A program made the position numbers and the translations under genes. The notes below the pieces were generated by a model that ran no database searches, was not told the origin of the DNA, and saw only the letters and a list, made by a program, of their open reading frames with translations. A stretch of DNA of 64,000 nt from CAZPXZ01 sp965221505. Lineage in GTDB: Bacteria; Pseudomonadota; Alphaproteobacteria; Rhodobacterales; CAZPXZ01. The stretch spans positions 1,364,001 through 1,428,000 of the forward strand of contig CBDCSI010000002.1 in assembly GCA_965221505.1 (NCBI GenBank), written 5' to 3'. Shown piece after piece: positions 9,217 to 18,336 of the stretch (its first letter is position 1; every line of letters starts with the position of its first letter).

Positions 9217-9861
9217 ATGGAAGTCGTACTCTACGACTATTGGCGTTCGACCGCGGCCATGCGGGTGCGGATCGCGCTCGGACTGGCCGGCATCGAGTTC
9301 GAATCGGTTCGGATCGACCTCTTGAGCGGGGCGAACCGGTCGCCGGAGCACGTTGCCCGGAATCCGCAGGGACTCGTTCCGGTGCTGGAGACGGACGGGC
9401 TGGTCCTGACGCAGTCGCTGGCGATCATGGAGTATCTCGACGAGACCGGCCGAATTCGCCTGCTGCCGACCGATCCGGCCGGCCGGGCGCGCGTCAGGGC
9501 CATATCGGCCGCGATCGCCATGGAAATCCACGCCGTGTGCAACCTCTCGGTTGCAGCCTGGGTAGCGGAGGAATCCGGCGGCCGCATTCCCATGCAGAAG
9601 TGGATGGACAACTTCGTCTCGCGGGGAATCGAGGCGGTGGAGCGCCACCTGGAGCGTTCGGAGACCGGACGATATTGCCACGGCGACCGGGTAACCATGG
9701 CGGACGTTTGCCTCTATGCGCAGCTGTACAACGTCGAGCGGTGGAACGTTTCGCTGGATTCCGCACCCAACGTTCGCCGCATCGGCGGCGCGCTTGGCGA
9801 AATCGAGGCATTCGCGGCAGCGAGACCGGAGCGGCACCGAACCGCCGAGGACATGCGCTGA
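9217..9861 (+). CDS. maiA: Maleylacetoacetate isomerase-like glutathione S-transferase
   Basis: A 214-residue zeta-class GST. The ATG at 9217 has GGGAGG at 9205-9210. The N-terminal thioredoxin-like domain has YWRSTAAMRVRIAL, matching the SSCxxRVRIAL active-site region of GstZ with Ser11 as a candidate, then NPQGLVPVLE and the Gln-Ser glutathione contact TQSLAIMEYL. The helical C-terminal domain contains GDRVTMADVCLYAQLYN. Family members isomerise maleylacetoacetate or maleylpyruvate during aromatic-acid breakdown. No ring-cleavage gene is adjacent, so the actual substrate is open. Confidence 0.78.
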   Translation: MEVVLYDYWRSTAAMRVRIALGLAGIEFESVRIDLLSGANRSPEHVARNPQGLVPVLETDGLVLTQSLAIMEYLDETGRIRLLPTDPAGRARVRAISAAIAMEIHAVCNLSVAAWVAEESGGRIPMQKWMDNFVSRGIEAVERHLERSETGRYCHGDRVTMADVCLYAQLYNVERWNVSLDSAPNVRRIGGALGEIEAFAAARPERHRTAEDMR

Positions 9862-10203
9862 ACGCCGACCCGCGGACCGCCTGCCGTCGACTGCCGTCTC
9901 GGTCGCCAGCCGTACGCCTTGAACCCGTTGCCCACGGAGTGGGGTCGAAGACGGGATCGGGGCTTTGCCGGGGAGCGGGTGTGACCGGCTTCCGCGCCGC
10001 GTTGTCGCGCCGGCCGTATTCCGGATGCGGCTCCAGCGGGAGAGCTGCGTTCGGCCGTCGTTCCGCGGTCTCGCTCGGCCGGCGCTCCGGGCGCTCGCAC
10101 TCCAGGAATTCGGCAGTCGTTTCGACCGGGATCGGTCGGTGCGGCCGGCGAGGCGGGCGGGAAGCGAAGGGTGCCGTTTGCCGGCAGGCTGTTGAACGGG
10201 GCG
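9862..10203. other. Intergenic stretch without a supported gene
   Basis: About 340 bp between the GST gene and the purine-salvage operon. Frames here are short, Arg-rich and without a ribosome-binding site; no RNA gene or terminator was recognised. Confidence 0.5.
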
Positions 10204-10226
10204 TCGGTATCGGATAGACATACCGA
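10204..10226 (+). promoter_or_regulatory. Inverted repeat directly before ade
   Basis: TCGGTAT (10204-10210) and ATACCGA (10220-10226) form a perfect 7-bp inverted repeat with a 9-nt centre that ends at the base before the ATG of the adenine deaminase gene. It could be an operator or an mRNA hairpin hiding the start; no Shine-Dalgarno sequence is obvious otherwise. The role is inferred from position only. Confidence 0.35.
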
Positions 10227-12037
<1,811 letters not shown>

Positions 12038-12041
<4 letters not shown>

Positions 12042-13513
12042 ACCAGGAGAACGTCGAATTTCCCGTACAAACGCCGGAAGCCGTCGCTCCGCAGGAATTC
12101 CGGTCCGCGGCCGAGGCGGTGGAGCGCCTGAAGCGGCTCTACGGCGCTGCGACCGAGTTCCTGCGCGCCAGTCTCGACGAGGTGCTGAACGAAGGGCCGA
12201 CGGGCGTCCGGTATCGCGCTTTCTACCCGGAAATCCGTTTCGTGGTAAGCAGTTACGAGCAGCTTGACAGCCGTATCTCCTTTGGACACGTATCCTCGCC
12301 CGGCGTCTACACGACGACCGTCACGCATCCCGCGCTTTTCGAGACCTATCTGGAGAAGCAGATCGCCCTGGTCATGGAGCATCATCGGGTTCCGGTGACC
12401 GTCGGCGTCTCCGATACCCCCGTTCCGCTCCATTTCGCGGTTCTCGACGACGACAAGGCTCGCAGCGGCGATCTGGACTTTCCGCTCCGGGACGTTTTCG
12501 ACGTGCCGGATCTCGAGATCACGAACGACCAGATCGTCAACGGCGACAAGGCGCCGAACAGCGACGGTTCCATGCCGCTGGCGCCGTTCACGGCTCCCCG
12601 GATCGATTATTCGCTGGCGCGGCTTCAGCACTACACGGCGACCCGGGCGGAACACTTCCAGTCGCTCGTCCTGTTCACGAACTATCAGTTCTACATGGAC
12701 GAGTTCCTGTACTACGCCCGAATGGCGTTGTCGGACCCCAACAGCGGGTACACGGAATTGGTCTCGCCCGGCAATCGGCGCGAGACGTCGCCGAACGTGG
12801 ACCGGCCGGCCTCGGTACGGATGCCGCAGATGCCCGCGCTGCACCTGAAGCGCGCCGACGGAAACGGCATCACGCTGGTGAATATCGGGGTGGGGCCGGC
12901 GAACGCCAAGACGGCCACGGACCACGTCGCCGTGCTTCGCCCGCGCGTCTGGCTCATGCTGGGCCACTGCGCCGGGCTTCGGGAGAGCCAGCGGCTCGGC
13001 GATTACGTTCTGGCGCACGCTTACTTGCGGGACGACCGCGTGCTCGAAGACGATCTGCCGGGCTGGGTTCCCATTCCGGCGCTCGCGGAAGTGCAGAAGG
13101 CGCTGGAGAAGGCGGTCGCGGAGGCGACCGCCAGCGAGGGGTACGAATTGAAGCGAATCATGCGAACCGGCACGGTCGCTTCGGTCGACAACCGGAATTG
13201 GGAGCTTCGGGCCCACGAGGGTCCGGTGCAGCGCCTGAGCATGTCTCGCGCCGTCGCGCTGGACATGGAAGCGGGAACCATCGCGGCGAACGGGTTCCGG
13301 TTCCGCGTTCCCTACGGAACGCTCCTGTGCGTCTCCGACAAGCCCATGCAGGGCGTGTTGAAACTGCCGGGAATGGCCAACATCTTCTACCGCAAGCAGG
13401 TCACGCGGCATCTTCTGATCGGAATCCGGGCGCTGGAGTCGCTTCGCGACATGCCGCTCGAAATTCTGCACTCCCGGAAACTGCGCAGCTTCAACGAAAC
13501 CGCCTTTCTCTGA
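12038..13513 (+). CDS. amn: AMP nucleosidase
   Basis: A 491-residue AMP nucleosidase, which hydrolyses AMP to adenine and ribose 5-phosphate. The N-terminal AMN-specific domain (about residues 1-190; YRAFYPEIRFVVSSYEQ, YTTTVTHPALFETYL) precedes a nucleoside-phosphorylase-like catalytic domain. The latter contains NIGVGPANAKTATDHV, GHCAGLRESQRLGDYVL, ALDMEAGTIAANG and SDKPMQGVLKLPGMAN. It overlaps ade by 4 nt. Adenine produced here is the substrate of the preceding enzyme, so the pair forms an AMP-draining salvage module. The parS array starts only 23 bp downstream. Confidence 0.93.
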
Positions 13514-13536
13514 GGTTCGGCCGGCAGGTTCCGGAT

Positions 13537-13552
13537 CGTTTCACGTGAAACG
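13537..13552. promoter_or_regulatory. parS: parS site 1
   Basis: CGTTTCACGTGAAACG, a perfect 16-bp palindrome, 23 bp after the amn stop. Confidence 0.9.
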
Positions 13553-13637
13553 TTCCGCGACGGTCAGGATCGAAGGGAGCCGAAAATCCTGCGGGCGCTC
13601 CGGGAAGGGATGCAGACCGGTCGGCTGCGGGCTGCAG

Positions 13638-13653
13638 CGTTTCACGTGAAACA
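13638..13653. promoter_or_regulatory. parS: parS site 2
   Basis: CGTTTCACGTGAAACA with the right flank ATTC, the same flank class as sites 7, 9 and 11. Confidence 0.9.
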
Positions 13654-13789
13654 ATTCTGCCCCGGTCATTCCGTTCCGGTCTCCGTCGAGCCCACACCGG
13701 CCGTGACGCACAGGCTCCGGCAGCCTTCGAAACTGCACGGCGTTCCGTCGAACGGGTTGTCTGCGGCCAGGGTCGGAGCCGCAAGACGA

Positions 13790-13805
13790 CGTTTCACGTG
13801 AAACA
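13790..13805. promoter_or_regulatory. parS: parS site 3
   Basis: CGTTTCACGTGAAACA followed by TCGTCC, resembling the flank of sites 6 and 10. Confidence 0.9.
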
Positions 13806-14202
13806 TCGTCCGGAGAGGAGGCCAAGCCGACGACCGCTCCCGCCGAAGCGACGCGAAGCGGACGCCGGAACGTAGACGCCCGGCAGTAGAGAATTCCCGC
13901 TTCGGGAGTCCGGTTCGTGAGCGAACCTGAAAGTACGCGTCGACGGACGCTGCTGGCGGCGTTCGTTCACCGGGAATCCTGGCTGTTTCCGATTCGACGA
14001 TTCCGGCGAGCGACCGGCACATCGCACCGATATCGTGCGGGCGCGGGCAGTCATCCATTCCCTGCGACGCCCGCCCGCACCGTGGCGGGGAATCGCCGAG
14101 ACTGCGTCTCGGTGGCCGCGGACGCCGTTTCGATGCCGTCGGAATCCGCCGAGGGAGCCCCAACTTCTGCTGAGCGCGTCTCGTGGCGGCTACATGTTCG
14201 GA

Positions 14203-14218
14203 TGTTTCACGTGAAACG
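14203..14218. promoter_or_regulatory. parS: parS site 4
   Basis: TGTTTCACGTGAAACG; it follows the largest site-free gap (413 bp). Confidence 0.9.
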
Positions 14219-14296
14219 ATCGCTCTTTCCATGACCCGTGCGCACCGGTGTGGCGCGCAATTTCGGAGCTCGGGTCGAGCATGACGGCAGCATCGG

Positions 14297-14355
14297 GACG
14301 CCGATGCCTGCGAACCGAACGATCCGCCGACGTTTCACGTGAAACATTCCCGCCG
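14297..14355 (+). repeat. Diverged parS-containing repeat, copy A
   Basis: This 59-bp stretch around site 5 aligns without gaps to 14787-14845 around site 8 (52 of 59 identical, counted by hand), at an offset of 490 bp. Neighbouring sites keep the same register. Confidence 0.75.
14331..14346. promoter_or_regulatory. parS: parS site 5
   Basis: CGTTTCACGTGAAACA with flanks matching site 8 (left GAACCGAACG, right TTCCCGCCG). Confidence 0.9.
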
Positions 14356-14443
14356 GGATTCCCTGGCCGGGAGCGGTCGAGAATTCCTGGCCACTGCGAA
14401 TGGGTCGGAGTCGGCGCGAACGTCGCTGCGTACAGCTCAGCAA

Positions 14444-14459
14444 TGTTTCACGTGAAACG
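14444..14459. promoter_or_regulatory. parS: parS site 6
   Basis: TGTTTCACGTGAAACG followed by TCGTCC, as at site 10; 113 bp after site 5. Confidence 0.9.
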
Positions 14460-14670
14460 TCGTCCCCTGCGAGAGCGTGGAAATCGGCGCTCGCGAACGG
14501 CGTGACTCGTCCGCCAGAACAGCGCGGGATCCGGAGATGCGGACCACTTCCTCGCCGGTCCGAGTCGTGGAGCGGAGCCGAGCGTAGGCCCCGGCCGAGC
14601 GACGCGACAGTCAGTCGTAGATCCTCTCGTCGCCGGATATGCGGGGGTTCGCGGTAGCTCCATGGACCGA

Positions 14671-14686
14671 TGTTTCACGTGAAACA
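14671..14686. promoter_or_regulatory. parS: parS site 7
   Basis: TGTTTCACGTGAAACA, the full consensus, with left CCGA and right ATTG as at site 11. Confidence 0.9.
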
Positions 14687-14786
14687 ATTGCAATCCGGCA
14701 GGTCAGGTGCCGAGAAGCACAGGCAGCGTGCGCACTCGCATGGAAGGCAACACCGGAACCCCAGTCGAGCTGGCTGCCGGAATCGA

Positions 14787-14845
14787 GACGCCGGTGCCTG
14801 CGAACCGCACGGTCGGCCTATGTTTCACGTGAAACGTTCCCGCCG
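14787..14845 (+). repeat. Diverged parS-containing repeat, copy B
   Basis: Partner of 14297-14355 at an offset of 490 bp. A weaker relative surrounds site 12 (about 15555-15600). Confidence 0.75.
14821..14836. promoter_or_regulatory. parS: parS site 8
   Basis: TGTTTCACGTGAAACG, exactly 490 bp from its sister site 5. Confidence 0.9.
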
Positions 14846-14934
14846 AGAGGCCCCGGTCGGCTGCGCTCGAATCGCACCCGTAGACCGCATAGGGCTCGGT
14901 TATCGAGCGAACGAGACTTCTGGCTGGCCGCCAT

Positions 14935-14948
14935 TGATTCGCGTGAAC
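14935..14948. repeat. Decayed parS relic
   Basis: GATTCGCGTGAACC differs from the 14-bp parS core at three positions. It sits 113 bp after site 8, exactly where site 6 lies after the sister site 5, which identifies it as a decayed member of the duplicated unit. Confidence 0.55.
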
Positions 14949-15156
14949 CATCTTCCCGAACGCAGCCCTGACAATCCCTTGCGACAGGCGTGACGGGGCC
15001 GCTAGCCATAGCGGATTTCCCAGGTAACGTGTCCCACCGGGCGTGGCGTCGCTCAAGTTGGGCGTGTGCGCACTGCGGCCAACGATCGCCCGCTTCCGCA
15101 AGATAGAGAAGGATCGGGAGCTTGCCTGTACGCTTCGCTGCCTGGGCATGTCCCGA

Positions 15157-15172
15157 TGTTTCACGTGAAACA
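15157..15172. promoter_or_regulatory. parS: parS site 9
   Basis: TGTTTCACGTGAAACA, full consensus, with left CCGA and right ATTC flanks. Confidence 0.9.
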
Positions 15173-15309
15173 ATTCCGTCCCGGCTGACAGGGCCGAATG
15201 CGGTCGAGGCGATTCTGGAAAGAGCGCAGGCTCCGTCGTCTTCTCCGCAAACTGGGGTTGGGGAGTAGAGTGCGCAGAATCCGCACCCGAGATACGAGCA
15301 GACTGCCGA

Positions 15310-15325
15310 TGTTTCACGTGAAACG
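15310..15325. promoter_or_regulatory. parS: parS site 10
   Basis: TGTTTCACGTGAAACG followed by TCGTCC; 153 bp after site 9. Confidence 0.9.
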
Positions 15326-15433
15326 TCGTCCACAGCGAAAGCCTGGCAGACCACGCTCGCCGACCGACGGACAGGGCAGAAGCTGTCGCCGGTATCCTGA
15401 CTCGCACGGCTTCGCGATGGCCGAAGGTTCCGA

Positions 15434-15449
15434 TGTTTCACGTGAAACA
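15434..15449. promoter_or_regulatory. parS: parS site 11
   Basis: TGTTTCACGTGAAACA, full consensus, with left CCGA and right ATTG flanks. Confidence 0.9.
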
Positions 15450-15584
15450 ATTGCCGCTTGCTCGAACGGGGCGGACAAAAGGACAGTTACCGTGAGCGCC
15501 TGCGTACCGTACGTGTTCTGAACTCCAGCCCAGCCGCAGGCCCGCGCCCGAAGTCCGGCGCCAGAGAACCGAACGGAAGGCCGA

Positions 15585-15600
15585 TGCTTCACGTGAAACA
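15585..15600. promoter_or_regulatory. parS: parS site 12 (one mismatch)
   Basis: TGCTTCACGTGAAACA has one T-to-C change in the left arm. Its left flank GAACCGAACG matches sites 5 and 8. Confidence 0.75.
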
Positions 15601-15721
15601 TTGCGAGCGGTCCGATCTTCGCCGAGCGACGAAGCGAGAGTCAGGGTCGACAAGGCGCTCGGCGCCTCTTCGCGCTCCGGCACCCATGTCGATCGTGATT
15701 CCGGCCCCGGCGTTCTCCGGG

Positions 15722-15737
15722 CGTTTCGCGTGAAACG
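15722..15737. promoter_or_regulatory. parS: parS site 13 (one mismatch)
   Basis: CGTTTCGCGTGAAACG carries a central A-to-G change, and its TTGCGAGCG flank is shared with site 12. It is the copy nearest parA. Confidence 0.65.
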
Positions 15738-16453
15738 CTTGCGAGCGATGCGTTCCGGCTCGCCTTGACCTCCGAAAGCCACTGCCGCTGTCAGGCGGTT
15801 CTCCCCAATTCCGGGAGCGGCGCGACGAACCGGAACCGGCAAGGGACCCGGCGGGGCGGCCGACGTTCGTCGGTTCGCGCAAATCGCTCTTCGACCCTCA
15901 ACGGACCGCGGCCGGGGAACCAGACCGGAGCTCACGCGGCGTCACGCGACCGCTGGACAGCATCCTGAGGCGCTGGAAGGGGCAGCGAACAGGGCGCCTC
16001 CCGCGCTCGCAGCCGCGCCCATGCGCCACCGCCGGGCCGACGACTCCCTGATTCTGGCGAACCGTCGCTCGAATGGACTCGAATGCGAGACAAGCCGGCT
16101 CCGTTCGCCGGTCGCGATACGCCATGCCGATCGAGCGCAGTCAAGCGTTCCCGGTCTTCGAATTGTTCTTCGATCGTCGTCGACGCGTCTCGCTTCGCAC
16201 AATAATTCGTAGATATGACAAACAGTTACGGAACGGTCCGATCCTCGACGAGGGTGCCGGGCATGCGCCGGGCCACCGTCGTGATCGAACCGGCCCGGCT
16301 TCCCTTCCGCCCCGGCGTACGGTCGATTCGCGCGGCGTTTACCCGGCCGTCGCGAATGCCAAGTGGCAGGACGATGCGGCTCCCTGTATCGTGTTCGGAC
16401 CGGTTCGGGAGGCGGTTGCGCCCGGAATCGCATCCGTGGAGACGATCGCACCG
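15738..16453. other. Gene-poor leader between the parS array and parA
   Basis: About 0.7 kb with no convincing gene and no further parS site. An AT-rich patch near 16195-16220 may hold the parA promoter, but no clear -35/-10 pair could be assigned. The parA frame stays open far upstream (to 16073), but the residues are unlike ParA. Confidence 0.5.
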
Positions 16454-17257
16454 ATGCACACCATTGCGCTGGCCAATCAAAAGGGCGGAGTAGGAAAGAC
16501 CACCTCGGCGGTCAACCTTTCGACGGCGTTCGCGGCCGCCGGGCACTCCGTCCTGCTCATCGACCTGGATCCCCAGGGAAACGCGAGCACCGGCCTGGGG
16601 GTATCGGTCGGCGATCGCCAGAGCACGGTGTACGAGATGTTGCTCGATCCGTCCGCGGTGGGCGAATCCATCCTGGAGACGACCATCCCGAGAGTCTCCC
16701 TGATTCCCGCGACCGTCAATCTGGTCGGTGCGGAGGTGGACCTCGCCGCCGAATCGCAGCGCAATCTGCGACTGCGCAGCGCCCTGCGTCGACTGCCGCC
16801 GGACGACTTCGAGTTCGTCTTCGTCGATTGCCCGCCGTCGCTGAGCGTGTTGGTGGTAAACGCCCTGTCGGCCGCCAATTCGGTGCTGGTTCCGCTGCAG
16901 TGCGAGTTCTACGCGTTGGAGGGACTGACCAAGCTCTACAACACGATGCAGATCGTGCAGCGGTCCATCAACCCGGCGCTGCGTCTTCTCGGAATCCTTC
17001 TCACCATGGCGGATCCCCGCACCCGTCTGTCCTCGCAGGTGATCCAGGACGCCAGGGAGACGCTCGGCAAACAGGTCCTGGACGCCGTGATTCCGCGCAA
17101 CGTCCGGCTCTCCGAGGCCCCCTCCCACGGGTTGCCTGCATTGCTCTACGACCCGGATTGCGCGGGAAGCCAAGCCTATATCGAGGCAGCCCGGGAAATC
17201 CGCGATCGGATCAAGGCGTTGGAGAACCACCCGGAAGCCGCACGGAAGGTCGTGTGA
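16454..17257 (+). CDS. parA: Chromosome-partitioning ATPase ParA (Soj)
   Basis: A 267-residue Walker-type ParA. The deviant Walker A KGGVGKTT (residues 10-17) contains the signature Lys10, the A' box is LLIDLDPQGNAS, and Walker B lies in FVFVDCPPSL. There is no N-terminal helix-turn-helix extension, so it belongs to the short chromosomal Soj class rather than the large plasmid class. The ATG at 16454 gives the usual MHTIALANQKGG start, and the residues upstream in frame are not ParA-like. It should form ATP-dependent dimers on DNA and move ParB-parS complexes. It overlaps parB by 1 nt (TGATG). Confidence 0.95.
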   Translation: MHTIALANQKGGVGKTTSAVNLSTAFAAAGHSVLLIDLDPQGNASTGLGVSVGDRQSTVYEMLLDPSAVGESILETTIPRVSLIPATVNLVGAEVDLAAESQRNLRLRSALRRLPPDDFEFVFVDCPPSLSVLVVNALSAANSVLVPLQCEFYALEGLTKLYNTMQIVQRSINPALRLLGILLTMADPRTRLSSQVIQDARETLGKQVLDAVIPRNVRLSEAPSHGLPALLYDPDCAGSQAYIEAAREIRDRIKALENHPEAARKVV

Positions 17258-18171
17258 TGAGCGTAAAGAAGAAACATGGGCTGAACCGCGGACTCGAGGC
17301 GCTGTTTCGCGAACAGGGAGTGCAATTCGACGTGGACGGCCGGGCCGGGGAGTCCGCGGGAAGCGCGGACGCCTCGTCTCGGTGGAGAGAAGTCCCGATC
17401 GACCTGATCGACGCCAATCCGCACCAGCCGCGCAAGCGGTTTGCGGAGGAGGATCTCGCTGAGCTCGCGGCGTCCGTTTCGGCGCATGGCATCGTCCAGC
17501 CGCTGCTTCTGCGGCCGAATCCGACCGACCGGGAGCGCTACGAGATCGTCGCCGGCGAGCGGCGCTGGCGCGCGGCGCAACGGGTCGGCCTGCATGAGGT
17601 TCCGGCCGTGGTTCGGGATTTCTCGGACGGCGCCAGCCTGGAGATCGCCCTGGTCGAAAACCTGCAGCGAGCGGACCTGAATCCGGTCGAGGAGGCGCGC
17701 GGCTACCGAAACCTGACGGAAGCGTACGGCCGCACGCACGAGGCGGTAGGGCGGATCGTCGGAAAGAGTCGCGAGCACGTGACGAACACGCTTCGCCTGC
17801 TCGAACTTCCGGACGGCGTGCTCCGCTTGCTGGAAGGCGGAACGCTGACGCCGGGCCACGCGCGGCAGCTGGTCGGGATCGTGGACGCGGAGGCGCTGGC
17901 GCGGCGCATCGTCGAAGAGGAATTGACCGTGCGCGCGACCGAAGCCCTCGTGAGGCAGACCCGGCAGCCGAATCGGAGACGCGCACGAACTCGACGGCCG
18001 AGGGACCCGGATACCGTGGAACTGGAACACGGACTCTCTGTCGCGGTCGGCTGTCGGGTCGTCGTCAACTGCCGGAACGAAAAGGGCGACGTCCGGATTG
18101 CGTTCTCGAACCTGGAGGAACTCGACCGAATTGCGGAGCGTCTCTCCGGCTCTCCCCTCGGCGACGAATAG
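17257..18171 (+). CDS. parB: Chromosome-partitioning protein ParB (Spo0J), CTP-dependent clamp
   Basis: A 304-residue ParB. The N-terminal LNRGLEALF (about residues 9-17) is the ParA-stimulating motif. The CTP-binding/CTPase fold has GERRWR (100-105) and ENLQR (134-138). The helix-turn-helix that recognises parS covers about 158-186 (AVGRIVGKSREHVTNTLRLL). A basic linker leads to a C-terminal dimerisation region (FSNLEELDRIAERL). The gene starts inside the parA stop. The target is almost certainly the array at 13.5-15.7 kb. The usual alphaproteobacterial neighbours gidA and gidB are absent. Confidence 0.95.
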   Translation: MSVKKKHGLNRGLEALFREQGVQFDVDGRAGESAGSADASSRWREVPIDLIDANPHQPRKRFAEEDLAELAASVSAHGIVQPLLLRPNPTDRERYEIVAGERRWRAAQRVGLHEVPAVVRDFSDGASLEIALVENLQRADLNPVEEARGYRNLTEAYGRTHEAVGRIVGKSREHVTNTLRLLELPDGVLRLLEGGTLTPGHARQLVGIVDAEALARRIVEEELTVRATEALVRQTRQPNRRRARTRRPRDPDTVELEHGLSVAVGCRVVVNCRNEKGDVRIAFSNLEELDRIAERLSGSPLGDE

Positions 18172-18336
18172 CGGGCGGGCGCAGGCGGCGCTGTCGGCCG
18201 AACGGGTCCTGCCTGCTTCGTGCCGGTCGGGAACGAACCGCGCGCCAGGGCTGTACCGGAGTCGCCGATCCGCCTGCGAAAACGGCAAAACCGCGTTTGC
18301 GGACAAGGAGTTAGGCGGGCGGCCGGTTTCCGCGGG

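Larger units (their letters stand above)
13537..15737. repeat. parS: Centromere-like array of 13 parS sites
   Basis: Within 2.2 kb of gene-free DNA the palindrome GTTTCACGTGAAAC occurs perfectly 11 times. The copies start at 13538, 13639, 13791, 14204, 14332, 14445, 14672, 14822, 15158, 15311 and 15435. Two single-mismatch copies start at 15586 and 15723. The 16-mer form TGTTTCACGTGAAACA is the known ParB (Spo0J) target. Centre spacing is 101-413 bp and often near 150 bp (152, 150, 153, 151). parA and parB follow, so this is the loading zone for ParB. Spacers are diverged but related repeats. No DnaA box was seen, so it is not obviously an origin. Confidence 0.95.

Noticed and set aside
13912..13927. 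GGTTCG-TGAG-CGAACC inverted repeat in the largest gap of the parS array
   Set aside because: Arms and 4-nt centre do not match the contiguous parS palindrome; not counted as a decayed site.
13537..15737. CRISPR-like array
   Set aside because: The repeat is a 14-16 bp perfect palindrome with spacers of about 100-400 bp, no cas genes are present, and the sequence equals parS.
13491..15968. Many overlapping open frames in the parS region with repeated FHVK and VSRET peptides
   Set aside because: FHVK and SRET are simply the translations of the parS palindrome in different frames; the frames have no ribosome-binding sites or domain homology.
13514..16453. Replication origin
   Set aside because: No DnaA box (TTATCCACA-like), iteron series or replication initiator gene was seen; parS alone does not define an origin.
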